Assembly: GCA_937926355.1 (NCBI GenBank)
Contig: CALAZP010000146.1
Coordinates: 1-22,286 of the forward strand
Source: an uncultured Saprospirales bacterium
GTDB lineage: Bacteria; Bacteroidota; Bacteroidia; Chitinophagales; Saprospiraceae
Length of the DNA: 22,286 nucleotides
Direction of reading: 5' to 3'
Positions 1 to 8,036 of this stretch are shown in pieces. The position numbers and the translations under genes were made by a program. Each line of letters starts with the position of its first letter. Position 1 is the first letter of the stretch. The notes under the pieces are model-generated. The model was not told the origin of the DNA. It saw only the letters and a list, made by a program, of their open reading frames with translations, and did no database searches.

Positions 1-2
1 GT

Positions 3-3000
3 TATGGCCAATCCCTTCGATTTGACCATTCAGCCATTGACATAGAGGACAATGTAGAGGATTCTTTAGTTTACAAGTTTTGCCAGCCTAAAGCTGGAGC
101 TAATTTGGCTAATCCTGTGCCACAACCACCTAACAATCCACCTTATGACACCATCCCTTGGATCAGTGGTAGTGGAATTGATTTTTCAGTTGATAATGTA
201 CTTGGATTAGGGGAGCCTCTTCAAATTGACCCCAATACTGGAGTAATGACTGGTATTCCTGAGCTTGAGGGACAATTTGTCGTAGGCCTTTGCGTGGAGG
301 AGTATAATAAAGAAACAGGCAATTTATTGTCCATTACCAGAAGAGATTTTCAATATAATGTTGCTCAATGTGGAATTGTAACAGCTAGGTATGACCTACC
401 TGAAACGACCTGTGACTCATTGACCTACAGCTTCAATAATAATAGTCTAGAATCCGATAATTTTATATGGTATTTCGATTGGCCTTCTACTGAAAATTCT
501 TCTAATTTGGCCAGACCATCTTTCACTTTTGATGGTCCAGGAGCCTATCAAGTGGCTTTAATAGCTGAACCGAATACCATTTGTTCTGATACCTTAATTC
601 AAACCTTAGTGATTCATGGAACTGGGGCAGATATGGATTTCAGAATTGATGTTTACAGTTGTGAGGAAAGTCCAGTTGTAAGAATGTTTGATTTAACTGT
701 TGATACTGCAGAGATTGTATCTTATTATTGGGAACTACAATATGGGAGCACCATTTTAACTTCCAGAGAAGAAAGTCCATTTTTTCCGGTTCCATTCGGA
801 GTATTGGGTAATGTAACTTTGACTTTAACCAATGAATATGGCTGTATAAGCACCCTCACTAAGTCCTTTGATAGTAGTATTCCAAACCTGAATCTGGGTA
901 TTCCTAATGATTTGGAAGCTTGTCTTGGTGATAGTGTCGAATTAAATCCTTTAACTCCAGAATATCTAGGTTATACATATAATTGGTCTCCTTCTGAATT
1001 GGTATCCGATCCCACTTCGAGAAATCCCTCTTTCCTTGCCACTGAAGATGTAACCTTCAGGGTAACCATTTCCGCTGGTGGTGGTGCTTGTTTTATTACA
1101 GATTCAATTCCTGTGACGGTAAAAAACCCACCAGTTTTAGAATTCGATTTTCTTCAAAGTTGTAAGAGTTCAGTTCAAGTCATATTTGATAACCTTTCGC
1201 AGGGTGCAACTAATTTTAAGTGGGATTTTGGAATTGATTCCATTGCAACGGACACTTCAAATGTATTTGAACCGCTATTTACATTCCCTGATACAGGGAA
1301 ATATGCCATTACCTTAAGTTTGGCCAATTCGGAAGTTTGCCGCGATACGCTTATCAAGGAAATCAATGTAGATCAAAAAACGTTATTAGCAGATTTTAAT
1401 ATCGAATACAATTCATGCAATCGGGATTCTGTCCTCGTACAGTTATTAGATCGTTCGATTAATTCGGACAACAATACCAACATTTACGAATATCGACTTT
1501 CCAATGGATTGGTTTTCGATGAACCCAATCCAACTTTCAAACTGTATCAAAGTGAAACTCTAGATATCCAGTTTACCATTACCGATGAGAATAATTGCAG
1601 TCATCAAATTAATAAAAATGAAATTCCCTTTTTATTAACCCAGTCTGCCAATTTACAGGATTCTCTTTTTATTTGTTACGGTACAGAAACACAAATTCCG
1701 ATTTCAATCGATACCAACAGCTTTTATAAATGGGCCCCTACTTTAGGTATTAGTGACCCCAATATTGCTGCTCCTTTTTTCAGCCCATTGACCTCCACAG
1801 AATATACCTTAAATGTTTTTACAGTTGGTGCAGATACCTGTTCAGCGGAAGAAAATATATTCTTTGAAGTTTCCCCAACTGCTAATTTATCGTTGCTCGG
1901 TGCAGGGCTTTCTTGCGAGGACTCTACTGTTGTGGTTGCTTCCTCAGATCTTCCTGTTACTTTTGAATGGTATGATAAAGAAACTAACGAAAAGATTGGT
2001 GCAGGAGACCGTGTAGGGATAGCCATTAGCGGCGTAGATAGTTTTTATGTTGAAAGTACTACATTAGATATTGGCTGTCAAGAACAACTCCATTTTGAAG
2101 TTATTGGTGGACCCATTAATCTGGAAGTGCCAGACACAGCGGCTGTTTGCCAAGGTGAACTATTTTCTCTTGATATAGAAAATTTAGATTTAAATGATTC
2201 TTTGACCTTTAGCTGGCAACCAAGTGAATTTTTTATTTCTGGCTTAAATTCAGCTAATCCCACTTTGAAAGATACCATTGGAGAACGAATAGTTTATTTG
2301 ACCACCACCTCTCAATACGGTTGTACCCGATTAGATTCTATACAAACTGCCGTAATCGATACCAATTATTCCTTAAGTTTTACCTATGAATTCGAGTGTG
2401 ATGGGGCAACAGTTAATTTTACCAATACGAGCACCAATGCCTTAGCCTATCATTGGGATTTCCAAGAAGTAGGGGTATTCTCAGAGTCTAGGGCTACTAA
2501 TCCTTCCTATACCTATTCCAAAGCCGGAACTTATGTGGTTACTTTGTCATTGGGGTACGATGTTGCGTGCGGCAATAGGGTATTTAGAGATACCATTAAT
2601 GTTGCTGCTGTTGAACTGGCTGCCAATTTTCAAAAATCCATTGAATCCTGCGGAAATACGAGCCAAACTATTAAGTTTGAAGACACTTCCGTCAATATAT
2701 TTGAAAACGCACTAACCTATCAATGGAATTTCAGCAATGGACAATCATCAGATGAAGCCAACCCTTCAATTGAAATATTGGAAAGTGGTCCTGTGATTGC
2801 GACAATGGTTATTACCTCAGAAAATAATTGTTCAGCGTCCTTTACTGATTCTTTTCAAGTTTATATTCCCCAAGTGTTTATTCCAGACACTTTAGTGGTC
2901 TGTCGAGGGATTCCCACTTTTCTTAATCCACAACCTGATACCAACCTGGTGTATTCATGGTCTCCCAATATTGGTCTAGATTTTACTCAGGTTGCCAATC

Positions 3001-4850
3001 CGGAAGTCACCCCACAAACGACTACTACCTATACCGTTACCGCTACCCACTTTGGTTTTGATACCTGTCAATATATACAAGAGGTAGTAGTCAAGGTACC
3101 TGAACCATTAAATCTAGCTACCCAAGGCAATGCCTTAACTTGCGGAGAGGATGCTGTTCTTCTAGCAACAGCTAATGTTGGAACTAGTATATTCTGGGAG
3201 AATTCCTTAGGAAATATGATTGATAATGGAACTGACCAAATAAGTATTAACCCTTTCAGAGCAGATACTGTAACAGCTGTTGCTGTAGATACCTTTGGGT
3301 GTATTGAAAAGGAAAGCGTCCTTGTGGTTGATAATGGCGTAGATTATGATACGGATTTTCCAATAGGTGCAGATACTTCTTTTTGCCAAGGAGACACTTT
3401 GCTCATCAATGTAGTTAATCTAGATTCATTTGATAACTTATCTTTTAACTGGGATCCTTCAGAAATAGTTACGCTAACTGGCAAACCAGGTAACATTAAA
3501 GTTAGCTTTTCTGAAAATCAACAAACCCTTCTGGGATATATTTCCAATCAATTTGGTTGTTTAGATACCATTACACTAACATCGGATATTACTCCCCTAG
3601 ATGCTAATTTATTGGATACCATTTTTACTTGTCCCGACGTACTTTTTGAATTAGGGCAGAATGCGGATCCGACTTATATTTATGACTGGGGACCTAGTGA
3701 ATTAGTTTCCAATACGAATATTCCCAATCCGACCTCCTCAGTAATCAACAATACCTCATTTAATGTTACCATTGCCTATCCAGGTACACCGTGTCAAACA
3801 GACATTGAAATCTTGGCTATAGTTTATGATTCTATTCGCTTTACTTTACTGCCTGATACCACCCTATGTTATCAGGATAGTGTGCAGTTATTGGTGTCAA
3901 GCAATAACACTACTAATGTTCGTTGGAGTTATCAATCTGATTTAAGCAGCTTCTTTGCTTTAGGTGATACCGTTATTGGATTAACTGCACCCGGACAAAT
4001 CATATACGCCGAGGTGACAGATTCAAATGGATGCATACTTTCTGATGCACTTACTATTGGAGATGGTATTATTCAGGCTACATTAAAACCGCTTGATACC
4101 GTCTTGTGCGAACCAGCAAGAGATATTGAAATTCAGGTAATCAATCAAAAGCCTAATGACAGTTTAGTCTATTTTTGGGAACCGGTTACTGAAATTTTAT
4201 CTGATCCTTTTGTAGGTCCATCTGCTACAGTCACTGCGGTAGATAGTAATAATTTTATGGTTTTCTTAGAAAATCAATTCGGCTGTTTGGATACTTTAAA
4301 TACCTCTATTCAATTTGTTGATTTAGGGGTGGCTGAGGTTTTTGCAGATCCTTCAACTATATTCCCCAATGATACTTCTAGACTGGAGGTAGTGGGTTGC
4401 GAATCTTGTATTTATAGTTGGACTCCAGCAAATTCATTGAGTGATCCCACTATTGCCAACCCTTTAGCTGAGCCTACTACCACTACAGAATATTTGGTAG
4501 AACTTGAAAAATTAGGCTGTACCGAAATACTTCCCATAACGGTACAAGTTCGAGACGATTTACCATGTGGTGAACCCTATATTTTTATCCCCAATGCTTT
4601 TACACCTAACGGAGATGGAGAAAACGATTTCTTTAAAGTCAGGAGCGAAATTATTACTGACTTAAATATGAAAATTTATAATCGTTGGGGAGAAAAAGTT
4701 TTCGAATCTAGCCAACAAGAAATTGGTTGGGATGGAACATTCAAAGGGAAAATGCTTCTTCCAGACGTTTTTGGCTATATAGTAGAAGGAACATGCTACA
4801 ATGAAGAAAAATTCATTAAAAAAGGAAACATCACTCTTTTGAAATACTAA
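3..4850 (+). CDS. Giant PKD/Ig-repeat secreted protein with C-terminal CHU_C (T9SS type B) sorting domain, 5'-truncated
   Basis: The frame is open from base 3 without a stop, so this is the last 1615 residues of a longer protein; the TTG at 105 is internal. The visible N-terminus carries the motif DPNTGVMTGIPELEGQFVVG followed by CVEEY, which in this family lies just before the PKD array. The middle is an array of 16 modules of roughly 75-90 residues. They include PKD-type domains (WDF cores, for example at 1215 and 2455, with NPSYTYSKAGTYVVTLSL) and Ig-like modules with a Y-x-W-S/A/G-P core. The C-terminus from about 4575 is a CHU_C/gliding-motility-associated domain (IPNAFTPNGDGENDFF, then IYNRWGEKVFES, W-D-G-T). 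In Bacteroidota this domain directs export by the type IX system and surface attachment or release. The role is probably a surface or extracellular adhesin-like protein; the ligand is unknown. Family and export route are confident, function is not. Confidence 0.93.
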   Translation, partial: YGQSLRFDHSAIDIEDNVEDSLVYKFCQPKAGANLANPVPQPPNNPPYDTIPWISGSGIDFSVDNVLGLGEPLQIDPNTGVMTGIPELEGQFVVGLCVEEYNKETGNLLSITRRDFQYNVAQCGIVTARYDLPETTCDSLTYSFNNNSLESDNFIWYFDWPSTENSSNLARPSFTFDGPGAYQVALIAEPNTICSDTLIQTLVIHGTGADMDFRIDVYSCEESPVVRMFDLTVDTAEIVSYYWELQYGSTILTSREESPFFPVPFGVLGNVTLTLTNEYGCISTLTKSFDSSIPNLNLGIPNDLEACLGDSVELNPLTPEYLGYTYNWSPSELVSDPTSRNPSFLATEDVTFRVTISAGGGACFITDSIPVTVKNPPVLEFDFLQSCKSSVQVIFDNLSQGATNFKWDFGIDSIATDTSNVFEPLFTFPDTGKYAITLSLANSEVCRDTLIKEINVDQKTLLADFNIEYNSCNRDSVLVQLLDRSINSDNNTNIYEYRLSNGLVFDEPNPTFKLYQSETLDIQFTITDENNCSHQINKNEIPFLLTQSANLQDSLFICYGTETQIPISIDTNSFYKWAPTLGISDPNIAAPFFSPLTSTEYTLNVFTVGADTCSAEENIFFEVSPTANLSLLGAGLSCEDSTVVVASSDLPVTFEWYDKETNEKIGAGDRVGIAISGVDSFYVESTTLDIGCQEQLHFEVIGGPINLEVPDTAAVCQGELFSLDIENLDLNDSLTFSWQPSEFFISGLNSANPTLKDTIGERIVYLTTTSQYGCTRLDSIQTAVIDTNYSLSFTYEFECDGATVNFTNTSTNALAYHWDFQEVGVFSESRATNPSYTYSKAGTYVVTLSLGYDVACGNRVFRDTINVAAVELAANFQKSIESCGNTSQTIKFEDTSVNIFENALTYQWNFSNGQSSDEANPSIEILESGPVIATMVITSENNCSASFTDSFQVYIPQVFIPDTLVVCRGIPTFLNPQPDTNLVYSWSPNIGLDFTQVANPEVTPQTTTTYTVTATHFGFDTCQYIQEVVVKVPEPLNLATQGNALTCGEDAVLLATANVGTSIFWENSLGNMIDNGTDQISINPFRADTVTAVAVDTFGCIEKESVLVVDNGVDYDTDFPIGADTSFCQGDTLLINVVNLDSFDNLSFNWDPSEIVTLTGKPGNIKVSFSENQQTLLGYISNQFGCLDTITLTSDITPLDANLLDTIFTCPDVLFELGQNADPTYIYDWGPSELVSNTNIPNPTSSVINNTSFNVTIAYPGTPCQTDIEILAIVYDSIRFTLLPDTTLCYQDSVQLLVSSNNTTNVRWSYQSDLSSFFALGDTVIGLTAPGQIIYAEVTDSNGCILSDALTIGDGIIQATLKPLDTVLCEPARDIEIQVINQKPNDSLVYFWEPVTEILSDPFVGPSATVTAVDSNNFMVFLENQFGCLDTLNTSIQFVDLGVAEVFADPSTIFPNDTSRLEVVGCESCIYSWTPANSLSDPTIANPLAEPTTTTEYLVELEKLGCTEILPITVQVRDDLPCGEPYIFIPNAFTPNGDGENDFFKVRSEIITDLNMKIYNRWGEKVFESSQQEIGWDGTFKGKMLLPDVFGYIVEGTCYNEEKFIKKGNITLLKY
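1126..3594 (+). repeat. Two complete copies of a five-module superunit (P-p-S-I-E) within the giant protein
   Basis: Each module begins with one Cys codon, which gives clean anchors. P (PKD): 411, 1161, 2397. p (degenerate PKD): 660, 1416, 2649. S (Y-x-W-x-P, ending in a G-x-x-C type strand): 921, 1674, 2901, 3630. I (short Ig, ending GG, DNG or GDG): 1914, 3141, 3867. E (F-x-W-x-P, ending Q-Y/F-G-C): 2148, 3384, 4107. Complete units P-p-S-I-E run about 1126-2355 and 2356-3594, with anchor offsets of 1227-1236 nt. A P-p-S unit lies before them (offset 750-756) and an S-I-E unit after (offset 723-729), then a final S-like module before CHU_C. The copies are diverged at DNA level, so this is an old protein-level duplication. 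Confidence 0.8.
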
Positions 4851-4869
4851 TTTTCCTTAATTTTCAGGG

Positions 4870-5445
4870 ATGAAGAGGTTCGGTTTGGTTATATGTTTAT
4901 TCTTGGGAATGCGAGTTTTTGTTGTAGGACAATGTACCTTTAGCATCAATGAATTAGATGAATTTGATAGTACCCTTATTATTGCTACACCTTCGGTAAA
5001 TATTGGGTATTTGATTGCTAGTGAATATTTAGAAGAGGATGGGATTAAGTTAATTGAAGAAGCCAAAATTATTTTGAGCTATGGAGAATTAGGGAACTAC
5101 AGCAATTTATTCCTTACTCTGGTAACTCCAGAAAGATCATTTTCGGAAATTGAACCCGGCACTAATTTGCTATTGAAGTTGGCCAATGATACCATTGTAG
5201 GATTAATTAATTATCCAGATAGGGGAACCTTTAACAGGGAAATTAACATGAGGATTTATAACCATACAGCTATTATCCCTATAGATGTATTTTATGCTTT
5301 AGTACACCATCCAATAGAAAAAATCAGAATCAATTACAACAACAAAAAAAGAAACATCAATATAACCTCTGATCAAAGCGATGAAATTCTTAACCATATT
5401 AGATGTTTGGGAGAAGGCGCTGGACTCTTACCCATTAAACCTTGA
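4870..5445 (+). CDS. Small secreted protein of unknown function
   Basis: This encodes 191 residues. Residues 1-20 form a signal peptide (MKRF followed by a hydrophobic stretch ending VVG) with likely signal peptidase I cleavage before Q21-C22. The residue before the Cys is Gln, so this is not a normal lipobox. The mature part has exactly two cysteines, C22 at its beginning and C179 close to the C-terminus, which could form a disulfide joining the ends. Alternating hydrophobic residues suggest a beta-rich fold. I do not recognise a family. The gene starts 19 nt after the giant protein's stop on the same strand, so the two are probably co-transcribed, and a role in its secretion or surface presentation is possible but unproven. 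Its TGA stop directly abuts the stop of the convergent regulator gene. Confidence 0.75.
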   Translation: MKRFGLVICLFLGMRVFVVGQCTFSINELDEFDSTLIIATPSVNIGYLIASEYLEEDGIKLIEEAKIILSYGELGNYSNLFLTLVTPERSFSEIEPGTNLLLKLANDTIVGLINYPDRGTFNREINMRIYNHTAIIPIDVFYALVHHPIEKIRINYNNKKRNINITSDQSDEILNHIRCLGEGAGLLPIKP

Positions 5446-6144
5446 TTAATTTTCACTGGGAGGGGTTTGAAAATTCAAATTGGCATAAGTAAAATCCCAC
5501 AACAATTGCTCAATTTGACTTAAATCACCATCGTCCACACTAACATCAGTCATTGAAGGAAGGTGAATAGCAAAATAAATATGGGTATTAGCCATTTCCA
5601 AAATTGTACTTGCTAGGGCTCTAGGATATTTAAATTGTGGATTTATTTCTGAAATGAAACCAGCTAATTTTTTATTTAATGACTTATAGGTCTTAAAAAA
5701 CCCTTGATCATTTTCTTTTTCAATTTGCTTAGTATGATAGGTTTTAGTCGATTCGGCTACTACTATTTTATGAAGGATATCCTCGTCTACAAAATCTATA
5801 GAAGTATTTCTTCTGGTTGTAGCAACTATAGAAGAAATGGCAATTTTTAATTTCTTGAGAGGATCTGCCACATTCATAGTATTTAATTCAATCGTGAACA
5901 TCATCCATTCCCAATACCAACACAATAAATAGACTAAAAAAAGATGTTTGTTTTCAAAGTACCTATAAATTGAAGCTTCTGTTGAATTTATGCGTTCAGC
6001 TAATTTTTTGAAGGTAAACAGTTCAAAACCTATTTCATCTATAGTGATAATCCCTTGCTGTATAATTTTTTTACCTAATTTGGTTTCCTGCGGATCTCTT
6101 ATAAACAGGTTTTCATTAATTTTCATTTGTAAAGAAAAGCCCAT
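5446..6144 (-). CDS. TetR/AcrR-like transcriptional regulator
   Basis: This encodes 232 residues. An N-terminal helix-turn-helix spans about residues 25-68, with the recognition part TFKKLAERINSTEASIYRYF followed by ENKHLF, which is the TetR-family signature (A-S-I-Y-R-Y-F-x-N-K). The C-terminal 160 residues are a helical ligand/dimerisation domain without obvious homology to a known effector class. An alternative start is Met7 at 6126; neither start has a recognisable ribosome-binding site. It lies 23 nt downstream of the SulP transporter on the same strand and is probably its operon partner, perhaps sensing the transported anion or membrane state and controlling the shared promoter upstream of 7886 (inference). 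It is convergent with, and abuts, the secreted protein gene. Confidence 0.8.
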   Translation of the reverse strand: MGFSLQMKINENLFIRDPQETKLGKKIIQQGIITIDEIGFELFTFKKLAERINSTEASIYRYFENKHLFLVYLLCWYWEWMMFTIELNTMNVADPLKKLKIAISSIVATTRRNTSIDFVDEDILHKIVVAESTKTYHTKQIEKENDQGFFKTYKSLNKKLAGFISEINPQFKYPRALASTILEMANTHIYFAIHLPSMTDVSVDDGDLSQIEQLLWDFTYANLNFQTPPSEN

Positions 6145-6167
6145 ACTTATGTAATACCATTTATTTA

Positions 6168-7886
6168 TTAGTGCGGTTCACGCCCCAACTGAATTAAATC
6201 CCCATCGGTCCCTAAAAAATCATACAACCATTGCAACGCATCTGCAAAGGTAGGAAAACAAAATTCTTTTGAAACCAATCCTGGGACTAGTTTTATTTTA
6301 TACAACATATCTTTAGGTTGGCCACTTAAACCAGTAAAGACCACTGCTATTCCTTGACCTTTCAAATCTACGATGGCCTCCTCCAAAGCATACAATCCAG
6401 ATTGGTCTACATAAGGTACTCGATCCATTCTAATGATAACTACCTCTATTTCTGGAAGTGCTTTGATCATTTCGCCAAACCGGGAAGCAAAACCAAAAAA
6501 TAAGGGCCCATTAAGGTGCTTGATGTAAACTTTATTACCAATTTTATCTATTATATCTCCTTCATCTTTCCAAGGGATTTCTCTAGCAAAATCGCGAATG
6601 GGTGCAGATTCAGTCTTATGGTCAATAACATCTGAAATACTTTTCATAAAAAGAAGTGAGGCCATGACCATACCTATAGCTACTGCTTCTAACAAGCCAA
6701 CAAAAACAGTTAATAAAAGGACAACCAACATGATTACCGCATCTGTAATGGGAATATTCCTCAAATGCTTAAATCCCTTGTAATCAATAATACCTATACC
6801 AACAGTAATTAGAATTCCTGCTAAAACACCATTAGGTATTTTGCCAACTAATGGACCTAAACCCAATAAAATAGCTAATAAAAACAATCCTGCTATTACT
6901 CCAGATATCTTTGTCTTTCCACCTGAATTAGCATTGATGACTGTCCTCATTGTAGCTCCTGCTCCAGGCAAACCACCAAAAATCGCTGCGGCCATATTTC
7001 CAATTCCCTGTCCAACAAGCTCCTGATTACTGTCGTGCTTGGTCTTGGTAATATTGTCCGCTACAATAGAAGTTAGTAAAGAATCTATTGCACCTAATGC
7101 CGCTAAAGTAAAAGCGAATTCAACAATCAACATCAAATGTCCAAAATCAGTAAATACATTAAAAAAATTAAGCTTTAGGTCAGGAAGGCCGGTTGGCACC
7201 CCATTAGCAGTACTATCATTTATTATGGGAACACTCCCTACCGGTAAAAATAAAAATACTAACCCCGTCATTACGATTAAAGCCACAAGAGAACTGGGTA
7301 CTGCTTTAGTAATTTTGGGAAAAAGGTAAATAATCATAATTGTTCCCAACGCCAAGAGGGTCGATGAGTAGTTGATATTCGGCAGTAATTCGTTCAGATG
7401 GCTAACTGTTCCAATTGTTCCTCCTGCAGGAGCAGGTAAACCGAAAAAAGGAAAAATTTGTGTTATAATGATGATGACACCGATACCACTCATGAAACCT
7501 GAAACTACTGGATAAGGAATATATCTCAAGTATCTTCCAACTCCCAATATTCCAAATAAAACCTCCATTACTCCAGCTAAAAAAAATGTTCCTATGATAA
7601 GGGGCATCGCCAATTCTAATGAACCTGCATACTCAATGGAATCATTAATGATAACTGCTGAAACTACGGTCATCGGAGCTGTGGGGCCACTTATCTGGGT
7701 AGGGGTGCCACCAAATAAAGCAGCAAAAACTCCTATAGCGATAGCTCCATATAACCCAGCAATAGCCCCTAATTCAGTTTGCTCTCCAAAAGCCAACGCT
7801 AGAGGAAGAGCTACAATACCTGCTGTAATACCACCAAAAAAATCACCTTTTATATTAGAAAAATCAAATGCAAAAACATTTTTCAT
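6168..7886 (-). CDS. SulP/SLC26 family inorganic anion transporter with STAS domain
   Basis: This encodes 572 residues from the ATG at 7886. An upstream in-frame codon at 7916 would add ten atypical residues, and MKNVFAFDFSNIKGD is the more usual beginning. The membrane domain carries the family signature GGTPTQISGPTAPMTVV (residues 59-75) and many hydrophobic segments up to about residue 435. A cytoplasmic STAS domain follows at about residues 448-550 (FFGFASRFGEMI, then MDRVPYVDQSGLYALEEAI). SulP proteins move sulfate, bicarbonate or other anions across the inner membrane. The GGTPTQ-x-SGPT-x-PMTVV form is what I recall from BicA-type bicarbonate transporters, but substrate cannot be assigned from sequence alone. 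It heads a two-gene unit with the TetR-like gene and diverges from prfC across 150 bp. Confidence 0.92.
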   Translation of the reverse strand: MKNVFAFDFSNIKGDFFGGITAGIVALPLALAFGEQTELGAIAGLYGAIAIGVFAALFGGTPTQISGPTAPMTVVSAVIINDSIEYAGSLELAMPLIIGTFFLAGVMEVLFGILGVGRYLRYIPYPVVSGFMSGIGVIIIITQIFPFFGLPAPAGGTIGTVSHLNELLPNINYSSTLLALGTIMIIYLFPKITKAVPSSLVALIVMTGLVFLFLPVGSVPIINDSTANGVPTGLPDLKLNFFNVFTDFGHLMLIVEFAFTLAALGAIDSLLTSIVADNITKTKHDSNQELVGQGIGNMAAAIFGGLPGAGATMRTVINANSGGKTKISGVIAGLFLLAILLGLGPLVGKIPNGVLAGILITVGIGIIDYKGFKHLRNIPITDAVIMLVVLLLTVFVGLLEAVAIGMVMASLLFMKSISDVIDHKTESAPIRDFAREIPWKDEGDIIDKIGNKVYIKHLNGPLFFGFASRFGEMIKALPEIEVVIIRMDRVPYVDQSGLYALEEAIVDLKGQGIAVVFTGLSGQPKDMLYKIKLVPGLVSKEFCFPTFADALQWLYDFLGTDGDLIQLGREPH

Positions 7887-8010
7887 ATTATTACTTTTTG
7901 AAAAAAAAAGAAGCACAACTTCTTTTTGTCATAGTAATGTAGTCAATATTTAATAGTATTTCTACTATCTGTATTGATTTGATTTCTGTATCGCATTGGT
8001 CAGCATTCCT

Positions 8011-8018
8011 TATTTTTG
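8011..8018 (+). promoter_or_regulatory. Candidate Bacteroidota -7 box for prfC
   Basis: TATTTTTG matches the Bacteroidota -7 consensus TAnnTTTG exactly and lies 18 nt before the prfC ATG, giving a short leader of about a dozen bases. No TTG or TTTG is present at the expected -33 distance, so support is partial. Confidence 0.4.
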
Positions 8019-8036
8019 CCCCAATAATAGAAACTC

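Noticed and set aside
105..107. TTG as a start of the giant protein
   Set aside because: The frame is open upstream to base 3 with family-like sequence (YGQSLRFDHSAIDIEDN), so the gene enters from outside the window.
6598..7953. Several plus-strand open frames opposite the SulP gene
   Set aside because: They mirror a strongly supported transporter; they are rich in Pro, Ala and Thr as expected from the antisense of hydrophobic codons.
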